DNA of 64,000 nucleotides from Moniliophthora roreri (lineage: Eukaryota; Basidiomycota; Agaricomycetes; Agaricales; Marasmiaceae), in contig LATX02000154.1 of the NCBI GenBank assembly GCA_001466705.2, forward strand, positions 744,001 through 808,000, in the 5' to 3' direction. This document shows positions 1-10,233 of the stretch, in pieces (the stretch's first letter is position 1; each line of letters opens with the position of its first letter). The notes below the pieces were generated by a model. That model was not told where the DNA came from, made no database searches, and saw only the letters and a program-made list of their open reading frames with translations. The position numbers were made by a program, and so were the translations under genes.

Positions 1-1049
1 AGACGATGTTGTGAAGATTCACGTCGGTGCCCACATCGATGGCTTCGCTGCTGTCAGTGCCGAGACCATCGTCATCGGTGCCAGCACGGAAAATCCCGTC
101 ACGGGAAGGAGAGCAGATGTGCTCAAGGCCGCATGGCACGCGGCTGAACTCGCCATGCGAACAGTCAAAGTAGGAAACAAAAACTGGGCGGTGACTGAAG
201 TCGTTCAGAAAGCCGCCGCGGCATGGGACTGTAAGCCCGTTGAAGGTGAGTGAGATTTGATCGGCTTGTCCTTGATTAACTCCATGTAAATTTTCCTAAT
301 TGTTTTTCCAGGTATGCTGTCGTGCCAGCAGACGCAGAATGTCATTGACGGCAAGAAGCGTATCATCTTGAATCCCAACGAGGCGCAGAAGCGAGACTTT
401 GAGGCTGCTACTTTTGCTGAGGGTGAAGTTTACGGAATTGATATTCTCGTTTCCTCGGATGAAGATGGAAAGGTCAGTTATCTGTCATTTATCATCCATG
501 AAACGCGTCACTATTGACAACTACACGATTTAATTAGGCCAGGGTGGAGGAATCACGAACGACAATTTATCAGAGGGATTCCAATGTGACATACCAACTC
601 AAGATGAAGACATCCCGTGCCGTATTCTCGGAGGTGCAAAAAAGGGCCGGCGCGTTCCCCTTCAACATTCGCTGCCTCGAAGATGAGAAACGTGCTCGTA
701 TGGGTCTCCAAGAAGCTGTGCAGCACAGTCTTGTCAAACCTTACGAAGTTGTGTATGTGCTCGGATGATATCGTTCAGACTTGCCTATCCTCTAACAAGA
801 ACTCTAACCAGATATACCCCGGCTAACACCTTTGTTGCTGCGTTCCATTTCACGATCGCGCTTCTGCCCAATGGTCCTTCCCTCATCACTCACCCGCCTA
901 TTTGGTATAAGCCCGAGCTCGTGAAGACGGAGAAGGAGCTTGCAGACGAGGAGCTGAAGAGCTTATTATCGAAGCCACTACGTGAGAACAAGAAGAGCAA
1001 GAAGAAGAAGGCGAAGGCTGAAGGAGGTGAAGATGCAAATGAGGATTGA
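1..1049 (+). CDS. PA2G4: Proliferation-associated protein 2G4 / EBP1-like (3' part)
   Basis: The 5' end lies outside the window and the frame is open from base 2. The protein has the pita-bread fold of methionine aminopeptidases (M24), but this subfamily is catalytically inactive and binds ribosomes, rRNA and RNA. The joined exons (to 245, 312-472, 538-752, 812-1049) match EBP1 along their whole length: a GAHIDGF segment, the block MLSCQQTQNVIDGKK, TTIYQRD, LKMKTSRAVFSEVQKR and FTIALLPNGP. The C-terminus is a Lys-rich tail (KKSKKKKAKAE), which in EBP1 is the nucleolar and RNA-binding tail. The three introns have GTGAG, GTCAG and GTATG donors. PCC1 follows 175 bp downstream on the same strand. 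The family call is firm. Catalytic inactivity is known for the family and was not tested here. Confidence 0.93.
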
Positions 1050-1224
1050 AACCCCGGACGCAGTAAATATCAAATCAGCGCCACAAAGTGACATGAGTTC
1101 CTGTAGTAAAGAGAGCAAGTCGTTGTATATTCAGTAAAATATTGGCACTTGCACCCGAGCATTGTCTTGCATACCTGTAGTTGAAGTCTACTAAATACGG
1201 CAATTGATCTTATCGTCCTACATC

Positions 1225-1623
1225 ATGTCGGATTCCTGGCACACAGTGTAAGTTTTCGGACTCGCTCCCTTAATTATGGATGAAAGCTGAATGCTGCTCG
1301 ACGACAGGACTGTGCAGGTCCCTTTTGCTTCGGAGGAGCATGCGACGATAGCGAAGCGGGCAATTGAAGTGGATGCTGAACTGCAACCTCATGCCGTCGA
1401 GCGAACTCTGACTGTCGAAGGAGACATACTGCATGCGTATGTGTTATTTATGAAGTTATAATATATTCATGTTGTGCTCATTAATTTCATTCGAACCAGA
1501 ACATTCAGAACGCTGACGGTTCGTCTAGCTCGGCTGACGGTGAATGCCTTTCTAGAAAACGTCGATCTCGTCGTTCGTACCATAGAACATTTTGGAGCAG
1601 AGGCTGGACAAAGACAATCTTGA
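1225..1623 (+). CDS. PCC1: KEOPS/EKC complex subunit Pcc1
   Basis: Three exons (1225-1247, 1308-1436, 1500-1623) encode 91 residues, the normal size for Pcc1. The protein reads MSDSWHTVTVQVPFASEE, then RTLTVEGDILHATFRTLT and a C-terminal helix FLENVDLVVRTIEHF, the compact alpha/beta dimerisation fold of the CTAG/Pcc1 family. KEOPS makes N6-threonylcarbamoyladenosine on ANN-decoding tRNAs, and Pcc1 dimerises and holds the Kae1 catalytic subunit. In yeast Pcc1 is also linked to transcription and telomeres. Both introns (60 and 63 nt) are canonical and the frame closes exactly at a TGA. The gene is so small and split that it is easily missed by gene callers. Confidence 0.92.
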
Positions 1624-1752
1624 ATGCGATTCAGAAAAAAGAAATATGGCTGCGGACAAGTACAGCTTACGTGTCGTTTCAGAAAAACCAGACAAAAAGG
1701 GATATCTTGTGCCTCCGAGTTCATCAGAGTGTTTACCCACCAACTACATATC

Positions 1753-2241
1753 ATGCCCATCACTGAATTTGCCACCCTCACATTTAACACGCCCATCTCA
1801 ACTGCTCCTTTACCCGAGCTTTTGCAACGCCTCAGTACCAACCAAAGTGCTTGGTCAGGCTATCCTCTCCTATTCTTTGTGGACACATCCGATCCCAATA
1901 TCATATACCTCGTTTCAGGATGGGAATCAGTCGCCGCTCACCAAAAGTGGATTGAAAGCAACGAGAATCAAGAGCTGCTTAGGCTCTTTGGACCTTATGT
2001 CGAGATTACAGGTTTCTCTCATCTCGAGGTCAATTTTGATGAGGTCCCAAGGGAGCAGGGGTTTTTGACTGTATCCAAAGGCGATGTTGACACAGGAGAC
2101 TCGGACTCGGAGGCTGTCTGGAGTGGGTCCGGGGCCGATTTGGAAGATGAGAAGAGGCCCATATTCCGGTTGATGTTTTATCATGACATGCTCGCCAGTG
2201 CGGAAGGTATCATCATGATGAGGCGTCTCTCAAACTTGTGA
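1753..2241 (+). CDS. ABM-like dimeric alpha-beta barrel protein
   Basis: A single uninterrupted frame encodes 162 residues starting MPITEFATLTF. The start is the first ATG after a stretch without family resemblance. The N-terminal ~100 residues have the pattern of antibiotic biosynthesis monooxygenase (ABM) ferredoxin-like folds: a first strand ITEFATLTF, a segment LLFFVDTSDPNIIYLVSGWES, then HQKWIESNENQELLRLFGPYV and a final strand region. The last ~60 residues are acidic and probably disordered (GDSDSEAVW). Fungal proteins of this type are usually uncharacterised. Substrate and role cannot be read from the sequence. It lies 130 bp after PCC1 on the same strand. Confidence 0.7.
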   Translation: MPITEFATLTFNTPISTAPLPELLQRLSTNQSAWSGYPLLFFVDTSDPNIIYLVSGWESVAAHQKWIESNENQELLRLFGPYVEITGFSHLEVNFDEVPREQGFLTVSKGDVDTGDSDSEAVWSGSGADLEDEKRPIFRLMFYHDMLASAEGIIMMRRLSNL

Positions 2242-2710
2242 TGGTTGGTTATTTGGATATAAGATAGTATAATACTAAAAATAATTTCATTGGCGTCAAG
2301 AAAACACAATGTAACAGCACAGATTTAGTACCATTGTTTGCAGGAGGGAGACATGAGGTTTAATGCTGCAGACGTCACCAGCTTTGCTCGACGCAAAACT
2401 CTACGTAGCAAGTTCCACCAAAATAAACAGTCGAGAAAGAGCCTGCGCAACACAGATCTCTCTCCTTGTCAACCTGTATTACACGGCCAACACCTAACTT
2501 CCAAAGCAAGACGAGACGTAAATGGGGGGTTACAAGGATAGGTTTAGCAATAAAGATGAGAGCACCATGAGACACCAGCGCCGACACCAGGGCGGATTTT
2601 ACACCATGGCAAGTTGGATACACGCGGTGTATCGGAAAGAGAGGAGAGGGAAATATGTACAGGAAGCGCAGGGTTTCCATGTAGTTGGGTATATGTTGTA
2701 TCGCGAGGGT

Positions 2711-3540
2711 TTAGAGGGCGAAGGCGAGGACGGCGGACACAGTGCCAAGGATGAGCATAGGTGTGGTGGTCTGGCGAAGGGCACCGCCGGTAAGGGGATC
2801 GCTGGCAACACCGCCAAGAGGACCATTGGCGGTGGGTTGAGAGGGTTTGTAGAGCGGTGGCGACGAGGAACTGACGGGAGGTAATCAAAGTCGGTAAGGT
2901 TTCTGTTCGGTAGTTAATCGGACTGATGACTTACTTGTTGACGGAGGCAGGAGCAAGTGAGGCAGGAGCAGCAGAGGCAGGAGCAGAAGAAGGAGGAGCA
3001 GCAGGAGACGATGGAGAAGCAAACTCTGCACGAACACAACTGCTGTCACCACCACCAATGGTAATCTGTTGAGCAGATGCAAAAGCATCAGTAAGATGTT
3101 CCCGGCTAAAGTGGTCGGCCAAAACTCACCGTGCCCGACCAGGCTTCCTCATCGTTTCCATCTAGAGCGGACAAAACGACTTGCCACCCAGCGGGAAGGT
3201 CAGGCTTCCATGTAATGGAAGTTCCGTTGTTGTCTCCAAGGTCAGCGCTAAGGATAATAAGCAACAATTCCAGACCCTGAATTTTGTGGCAACTCACAGA
3301 ACTTCTCCCTCGCATGGGTCGTTAGCAGGAACGACAAGGATGTTGTAGGGCCCCTTGGTGGCTTCCCAGGAGATTTGAACGTCCTGGCACTAAATTTCGG
3401 GATACGAATGAGTACTTGAACTTGTTCCGAAAGGTAAATTGAAGAACCTGGGTCATTTGGGGAGTATAAATCGTGAATGCGGCAACGTTGCGGATGGATG
3501 CAGCGACGAAAAGAACGACAGTAATGAATGTAGCGAACAT
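2711..3540 (-). CDS. Small GPI-anchored secreted protein (Kre9/Knh1-like)
   Basis: Five exons (3540-3448, 3389-3298, 3247-3130, 3065-2935, 2870-2711) give a 197-residue protein. It starts with a signal peptide (MFATFITVVLFVAASIRNVAA) and continues as one beta-rich domain with CQDVQISWEATKGPYNILVV, a hallmark of the short Kre9/Knh1-type wall proteins common in basidiomycetes, followed by NNGTSITWKPDLPAGWQV and SSCVRAEF. A Ser/Pro/Ala-rich spacer follows. The C-terminus ends in a hydrophobic tail (MLILGTVSAVLAFAL) preceded by small residues, as expected for GPI attachment. The first donor is GTTCTT, which is weak, so exon 1 may end slightly differently. The protein is likely at the plasma membrane or wall. 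The exact function is unknown. Confidence 0.82.
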
Positions 3541-3590
3541 GTTGGTTTCTGCGGTTGGTCTGAGGGAGCGGAGGGGAAGATGAGGGAGGG

Positions 3591-3600
3591 AGTATATAAA
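3591..3600 (-). promoter_or_regulatory. TATA box of the GPI-protein gene
   Basis: On the minus strand this reads TTTATATACT, about 55 bp before the ATG at 3540. That is the usual spacing for a TATA element in compact fungal promoters. Confidence 0.5.
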
Positions 3601-3818
3601 CACGGAGAGAAGGGGGGAAATAAGTATATGGGAGATGAATTGTCGGTTACAGGTTGGTTACAGGCCTTTTCATGTCGCTCATTGTCCAAAAATGGGCAAC
3701 AACAAACAAACAACCGTCGTCAACTTGGTATAACGGCAGCACGCTTGACGCGTTTCATCAAAAAAGAAAAAAGATCAATTGGTCCTCTTTACACAAATAC
3801 ACAGCAGGTATACACGAG

Positions 3819-6540
3819 TTACAGCTTTGCACCCTTAAACGTTGCGAGCATCGTCCTCTTTGAGATCCTGCAAAAAAAAAAAAAAAAAAACCAATACAAG
3901 ACATACGAAGTGTATGGCCAGGTCCAGTCAGTCGCCATAGTCACAGTCAATCACATTGGCAAGCCAATCAAAAGATTACTCACCCTGAATGTACCACTGG
4001 CGAAGGTGTCTTCTTCAACCCTTCCACAGGCACACGATCCTCAACAGGCACATAATCGCGTTTACTAGCTCCGACGTAAACCTTTCAAGCCGACATGCAA
4101 TCGAATGAAAGAGACGGAAGCAGGAGAAGGGCAGTCAGTATGCGATCTTAAATCCGGATCATGGCGAATAAGGCACGCCTTACCTGCCTGGGTCGCCAGA
4201 TCTTGACACCTCCCGGTTGTAACATCATCTGAGTTGATTAAAATCAGCCTCGGGCGGCGAAACCGTGGTCTACTTGAACTTACCTGTCGCCAGTGAGCGA
4301 GCCATCCGACGACTCGAGGTACCGCAAAGAGTACAGGGAAAAAGTCTAGTGGGAAACCTTTGGGAATGATCAAACCGAGTATCAGTGATCAATCATGAGG
4401 CATCGCATGCATGGTAGCCTCACCCATCGCTCGATAAATGAGGCCGCTAAAACGTGGAAGATTAGATTATGCGGATGGTGTTCCAAGAAACGTGTTTACC
4501 TCCTGCACAAACCAAACCATATGAGCGCAAGTATTTGCACCGATGAACGAGGACACTGACCAAAAATCAACATTGGGCGCAAGTTTCCGTTTGATGAAAT
4601 ACTCATCCTTCATGGCGGCCTCGTGGAGGGCCATGGCCGTTTCGAGCAGCTCATCTTTCCCGGTTCTGAGAAGCTTTCAGTTTCTGCGGTCCTGGAGTCG
4701 AACTTCAACATACACTTTGAACACTTCATCCGCCGTCTTGCGGACAATGAAAGATCGTGGGTCAGACTAACATGCTATCAGTATTCTGCACTTCCAAGAA
4801 CAAGTGGTAACAAGCTTACTGTCTTGTAGACTCTACATGAATGTATTTACTGTTAATCCAAAGAACTGGGTCTAGATGAAGGAAACATACCGATGGCCAA
4901 ATCCAGACAGAACTTTCTCTCGCCTCTTTACTGCTTCCAGGAATTCCGGCACATTCTCGGGACTGCGCTGATGGTTGAGAATATATACTACGAGCAGCCT
5001 GGTAGTACATACCGGCCAATAGAAATCAGCATCCGAATGACAGCCTCATTAGCACCACCTGAGAAGGACATTGAATATAACAGCATATACAAGACATGCT
5101 GACGCACCATGTAAAGGTCCGCTATGAGTGTGTATGAATTTCATTTACAGCCTATTGCATGAACGGATCGGAAGACATACTAGAGCGACGCACAACCCGC
5201 ACTGAACTTAATGTCAGAAGAAGAGTACGAATTCGCTCGGAAGCGCATGTTACTCACGCAATGGCAGAGTATGGATCCACTAGAGAGCTTCCCGTCTGCA
5301 AAACGGTTGTTGCTGACGCATTCAATTCATGATCGGCATGAATGAGGAAGAGGACATCCAGAGCTTTCTCCAAGACAGGATTAGGTTTGTAATCCGCTTG
5401 TCCGAGATGATCCATCTGGTAAAGGAAGCTAACAAAACCTGAATTTCGCTTCCTTTCGCACAGATAAATGCCGCTTACGAGCCAGTGTAGCTAAGTCCAT
5501 GAGGTGGTGTAACGAAATCTCGACCTTGTCGGACACGATAGGCCATTCTAGTCCCCATAGTTAGATACGTTTCTGACCTCAATGTTCAATCCACCCACGC
5601 AGCTAGCGTTGTAGCTTTACCAATCAATCGGTATATTTGCTTATCCATGACCGCAAGCGATTCCTCAGTGCCTTTGGTAAAAAGCGTTTGACCTATAGCA
5701 GGCTCTTAGCACTTCGTCTTGCAAACTATTGAAGTCCAAACGTGCCTCGGAGCGACGGATTCGCTTCACTATAGTAGCTTCCTAGGTATGCGAACGCGCT
5801 GGTAAGAATCGACATAGGATGCGCATCGTACCTAACTAGGTGTTAGTGCCGAGTCAAACATGCAGAGAATCTTCATTTCAAACCGGAATGAGCGGAAGAA
5901 CTGTTCTGCATCGGAATGCACAAACGAATGATGCATAACCTCATCTTGAAAGACTTTGAACTGGGAAGCAGTGGGTAGTGAGCCGTAAATGAGCAGATAA
6001 GCTGGGCGGCAATGACACGATGAGCTCTATAGATATAGACCTGGAACGGTCCACGCACCTGTCTCCAAATGCGAGGAATGAAGAGCAAGTTGTTCGATGG
6101 GGTATCCTCTAAAGGTTAGATTTGAGATGTATCCTTTCCACCGGACAGCTCCTCATACCTGTACCGAAGCACTTCACGTCGGGCATCCCGTCAGCAAAAT
6201 GGTGACGAAAAGACACCAATATACGCACCTCCGGCCTCTCCATCTATGTAAGTGATCTCGCTCCTCATCACTGCGGTGTTCAAGAAACCCTTGTCAGAAA
6301 CCCGTAGACCTTTCTCGGTCTCATTCTCCTCTCGTTCGCCGTTTGACCTGGGAGCAGAGATAGCCTTGAAATTCGTTGCTGCTACTGTGTTGTCCTCAAT
6401 GCTGCATTTTGCTGGAGTAAGACGCCAGCATTCGAAACTCGGGGGATATCATGGACGTACGGAATTTCATAGGTCTTTCCGGTTCTATTGTCACGGACAG
6501 TAAGACTGTTGGAGGATTTGGAGGTTAATGGGTTCCCCAT
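3819..6540 (-). CDS. Citrate synthase, GltA-like, probably peroxisomal
   Basis: Condenses acetyl-CoA and oxaloacetate to citrate. Twenty-two exons join to 489 residues with the frame closed throughout. The N-terminus has no mitochondrial presequence and soon enters [15 protein letters not shown]. Family blocks follow in order: [46 protein letters not shown] (active-site His region), SLYGPLHGGANEA (second His) and [14 protein letters not shown] (catalytic Asp). The protein ends in Ala-Lys-Leu, a PTS1-type peroxisomal signal, so a glyoxylate-cycle or peroxisomal role is inferred. Exons of 13 nt (6159-6171), 21 nt (5181-5201), 14 nt (5108-5121), 13 nt (4820-4832) and 3 nt (4500-4502) are needed to restore the conserved sequence. 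The donor at 5745-5744 is GC. Automatic predictors are likely to mis-model this gene. Confidence 0.9.
3872..3890. repeat. A19 homopolymer (T19 in the citrate synthase last intron)
   Basis: Nineteen consecutive A on the plus strand. On the coding strand this is a T19 tract followed by GCAG, the acceptor of the last citrate synthase intron. It probably serves as the polypyrimidine tract and may vary in length between strains. Confidence 0.9.
4500..4502 (-). other. Putative 3-nt micro-exon (GAG) of citrate synthase
   Basis: On the coding strand the order is: exon ending GATTTTTG, intron GTCAGT...TGCAG, then GAG, then intron GTAAAC...TTTTAG, then CGGCCTC. Including GAG gives Asp-Phe-Trp-Ser-Gly-Leu, matching the conserved Asp-Phe-(Tyr/Trp)-Ser-Gly of the family. 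Skipping it keeps the frame but gives Asp-Phe-Cys-Gly-Leu. Confidence 0.7.
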
Positions 6541-6904
6541 GGCACGGAAATTTTCAGTTGAGGGTTGGTATGGATTTAGAGCGCAAGAAGGGTAGCGGAG
6601 CCTCTTTATACAGGCTTGCAATGATGTAGAGCCGTCACTCACATAAACGCGCTCCTCGGCCCGCTTCTTTCTTCGCAATCACATGCAAATCACTCACCGG
6701 CTCAACGTTGAATATGAAAGCTGCAGCTGTCGTTATATTTTTTGCTTTCTTGCTTGAGGTACGTATGGGAGATCAGTCTAAAGGCACATGTTTCAAGCCC
6801 AAGACTGTCGTTACCAATCTCAAGATCAGTATAGACACCAATAAATCTATCTCTGCTCGTCTACTACACAAGTGAGCAAGCCCGATTGTGCCCGGGCTCA
6901 ACAA
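6541..6904. other. Intergenic: citrate synthase promoter and MFS 3' region
   Basis: No supported gene. A plus-strand ATG at 6714 opens a short signal-peptide-like stretch of about 15 codons, but no continuation could be joined. Confidence 0.5.
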
Positions 6905-9053
6905 TCACTGAGCCCGAGACCTCTGGAGCCTGACCCGACCAGCAGCGTCACTATCCACATCGGCCCTGGGGGCTGATGATTCGTCGGGTGCCATCTCGAC
7001 TATAGGATTTTGGGCTCCAGGAAAACAAAGAAGAACTGCTACTATCACCAAGCATGCCAAACGAACGCCTCGAATAATATAGCTAAAGTAGCCAGATGGG
7101 TTGCTAGAATACAGACTGGTCCTGAAAATGAGTGCCTGAGAACAAATGTCAGTTTGGCCATGATGGCTGAGGTTCAGGAACTCACTGGCAACACTCCACC
7201 CAAGCTTTGGACTGCTGCCAGTGCACCGTAGAGTGTTCCCGTGTGAGTGACACTATGATCCAGTTCATAATATATTGAACCAATGGTGTATAGTAATGGA
7301 AAAATTCCAGCCACTAGTCCAGGCAGAACAATTCCGAAGAGAATATAGCCGATGACATGAGGGATGGCAAGTGCAAGGATTGCACAGATTATGTGAAGAT
7401 AATTGATGCCTCGAGATATTAAAATCTCGGAAGCAGTGCGTTCCCGGACACAATGCACCCGTCGGGAAAGGTACAGGATTACTGTATAACAACTGTCAGC
7501 TAGAGGTTGAAAAGATGTGTGTGTATACACTTACTTGGTATGATGACCAGGTAGGATACCAGAAGAACATTGGGTTCAATGACCATGAAGATTGTGAACT
7601 AAGGACAGATGGGTATGGGTGTAAGACAAGGGGGGAACTGTTAACTCATTCACTTCTGACCATTCATAGGACCATGCAACAACAAATATCTCATAAAGAT
7701 GGCTTCCCTACAGTCACAGTGAGATTTATGACATAGCCAATTGAATCACAGCACATACCTCAATGAAGGAGTATGCAAGGACAGATAGACCTACAAGGAA
7801 AAGCTCCTGTTGTCTGTGGCCTCCTCCAGCAATGAAGATTGTGATTGGGGAAAGAAGACCCTTCAAAGATTCTTTTGCATCAGCCAACAAAGGTACTGTA
7901 GAGTCTGGTAGCTCCAGTAAAGACTCTTCCAGACAACATATAATCCCTAACAGAAGGATTGTAGATATGACTACCGCAAAAATGTGCAAGACAGGGATCA
8001 CTTGTGACTTTCCAGTGGTCAAGACAAATGGCTGGAAGTGGAAGACAGTATTAGATTGTAAGAGCTTGATCATCACTAACAGACTCACAATGTTAGCTAA
8101 ATATGCAGCCAACATCTTGATACCATCCAAAAAGCTGAAACAGATTGCTCTGTCATGATGCTAGATTAATAGCATGTTCCCTCAGTAAGCATACCAGCAT
8201 AGCCACCTTTTATCATACGGACGCCCGTCTGCGATGTAACTTGATCAAAGGATAGATAGAGTCTCAAGAGTAATGAGAACTAGCGACCTACGAGTGTGCA
8301 AGAGCATTCACAGTCATTATACCCCCAAAGATAGATTGGACCAGGGTGCCAACGATGTGCATGATCACGAACGTCTTTGGAAACGGAGAGACGAAGGTCA
8401 CGATTGCTAGTACCAGATCGCTGATTGTAATCAAGATCAGTGACAGATACCGACGCAAAGATGAATCCACAAACAGTAATAGCATTCCAGCGGATATGAA
8501 GGTTAAGACTACTTTTCTGCCCCGAATATCACTCATTCGGGTCCAAAAGCCAGTCATCAAGATGCTGATGAATACGCCGACAGGGGCAATGACTGCACGT
8601 CATAAATCACTTAGCCTGGAAAGCAGGATATGTATATTTTCTGTAGTCTTACTTGCAATGAGCTGGTCAACATTTCCAGGGCAGGTGGATTCTCCTAACA
8701 TAGACCGTCAGCATAGTAATCCTTAAAATAGCGGAGACATGGAACCGTGGCAAAAGAATCTGACAAGTATTGAGAGCTGTTGGTGTGTAAACGACTATGG
8801 CACGATGAGTCATTTGGGATCGGGGGCCATGACCACAAAATATCCGGCTTACTCTTGTATAAAATAGCACTGCTACAATGAGAATCCTAGGTAGTATCTG
8901 ATCTCAGATAAAGGTTTTGAAAACGTGTTGGGAAACTTACCCTCGAATCCTTACTGGAGTCCTAGCTTGTCTGTTTTCCGATACCTCAGGAAGGAGCGGC
9001 GTAGTCTCTGAGGGTACGTCGCCAGTTTCTGCCTGTGATTCTCTGTGAGACAT
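6905..9053 (-). CDS. Major facilitator superfamily transporter (DHA1-like)
   Basis: Eleven exons (9053-8941, 8886-8853, 8794-8746, 8694-8653, 8592-8292, 8239-8207, 8149-7759, 7707-7654, 7598-7535, 7481-7186, 7135-6905) join to 535 residues. The N-terminal tail contains ETTPLLPE, common in fungal drug/H+ antiporter-type and tetracycline-resistance-like MFS proteins. The loop between helices 2 and 3 reads GFWTRMSDIRGRKVV, the MFS signature motif. At least ten hydrophobic helices are visible, for example SAGMLLLFVD, IHAVVISTILLLGII-like segments and IICAILALAIPHVIGYILFG. A long central loop and a hydrophilic C-terminal tail complete the usual architecture. It is a plasma-membrane or vacuolar exporter/importer. 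The substrate cannot be inferred. The short exons around the second helix are the least certain. Confidence 0.88.
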
Positions 9054-9094
9054 GGTGGTAACTTGGAAAGAGGGCGTAGATGGGTATCATCGGT

Positions 9095-9104
9095 ATAATT
9101 TATA
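9095..9104 (-). promoter_or_regulatory. TATA-like element of the MFS gene
   Basis: The minus strand reads TATAAATTAT about 45 bp before the MFS ATG at 9053. Confidence 0.4.
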
Positions 9105-9453
9105 CATGAACGACTGCTTTGGGAGGACAGCGGAAAGAGAGCGGCGTGGAATCTGAAGTATACACACTCCCCAAAACTCGGACCGCGTAAGTTCAACCGA
9201 TCATGATAGCGCTGGGTATTGAACAGGTCCGGTCCGGTATATATTGTATACACCGTCAACAATTGTGGGTATCGTGTACGTACGGAAGGAAAGTTACGCC
9301 GACGAGAATGTTTGTTACGTAAGCGGTATGTAAGCAGGCCCTGGGCTTGAAAGTTCAGGTTATCCACACCCCTCCCATGCCCGATTCAGTTCTAAATCGT
9401 CCAAATCAAGGACAGGACATAAAGGGATAAGGGTGTTCGCTTAAGGTCAGGCG

Positions 9454-9707
9454 CTAATCATTCTTGAGCTCGTACTGATACCATGACGAGCCCAGTAACA
9501 GATCATCAGCGTAACTCCCACAATTGTTGGGGGTGTACCGAACTGCTCCGCAGTTTGAGGTCTTGGTATCATACCGTTTGCTAACGGCCATCTGTTTCAA
9601 GATTCCGTTAGTCACCGTATCACCACCGGGAACGGAGCATCAACTTACCAAGTGGGAGCGGCGCAAGAGACATTGAAGAAGGCGTTGATAACATAATCCT
9701 GGCCCAT
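9454..9707 (-). CDS. Small cysteine-containing hypothetical protein
   Basis: Two exons (9707-9649 and 9580-9454) separated by a 68-nt intron with donor GTAAGT and acceptor CCGTTAG give 61 residues beginning MGQDYVINAFFNVSCAAPTC. The second exon has a KTSNCGAVRYTPNNCGSY segment, so the four Cys are regularly spaced. There is no clear signal peptide or membrane segment. I do not recognise the family. Support comes from the good donor, the joined frame, and the ordered composition (Cys, Asn, Tyr rich) unlike random intergenic sequence. An alternative acceptor (AAACAG) would create a stop. It lies upstream of, and in the same direction as, the MFS transporter. Confidence 0.45.
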
Positions 9708-9802
9708 GACGATAGCACTATGAGGTGCGCCGCGGCGAAAAATTTTGATTCGATACAGTATTATCATGTACTAAAGGCTGGTATAAAACTGTATGAAACA
9801 TA

Positions 9803-10096
9803 TTAGAGTAAATTTATTAGCGCTATAGGACTCCTCGGTCCATCTTTAGTAGCATCTGGGATTTTGGAGGGTAGAGCAATGGCGGGTAGCACAGGGGCTG
9901 TCTCCTTGCCATCATATCGACTCACCAAGTTGATGTTTTGTAGATCAACATAGTCTTCGATTTCTAGGCCGCTACCTCCACGTAAAATGTGTCGTGTGTC
10001 GTACTCTTCATCTTCGGCAGGATCAAAAAGTGAGTCCAAGTCGTATGGATCTAAGCGGTTGAAGAGCAACTCTTCATTTGCCAGGAGAGGATTCAA
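9803..10096 (-). CDS. Hypothetical acidic protein
   Basis: A single frame of 97 residues begins MNPLLANEELLFNRLDPYDL and is acidic (PAEDEEYDTRH). No family was recognised and no flanking splice sites are needed. It may be a real small gene or chance. Nothing in the neighbourhood supports a function. Confidence 0.25.
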   Translation of the reverse strand: MNPLLANEELLFNRLDPYDLDSLFDPAEDEEYDTRHILRGGSGLEIEDYVDLQNINLVSRYDGKETAPVLPAIALPSKIPDATKDGPRSPIALINLL

Positions 10097-10233
10097 ATTT
10101 TCTGATTGACTGATGATACTGATGGGAAAAAATCCGTTCGATACCGTTCGATACTGGAACTTTTGGGCGGTCCTTGTATCATACAGGTATCAACGATACC
10201 CAGCACTAGATCGTGAGAAGCACGAGGCCTAGA

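Noticed and set aside
6714..6765. Plus-strand ATG followed by a hydrophobic signal-peptide-like stretch (MKAAAVVIFFAFLLE).
   Set aside because: It is 15 codons long before a possible GTACGT donor, and no downstream exon with a plausible secreted protein could be joined.
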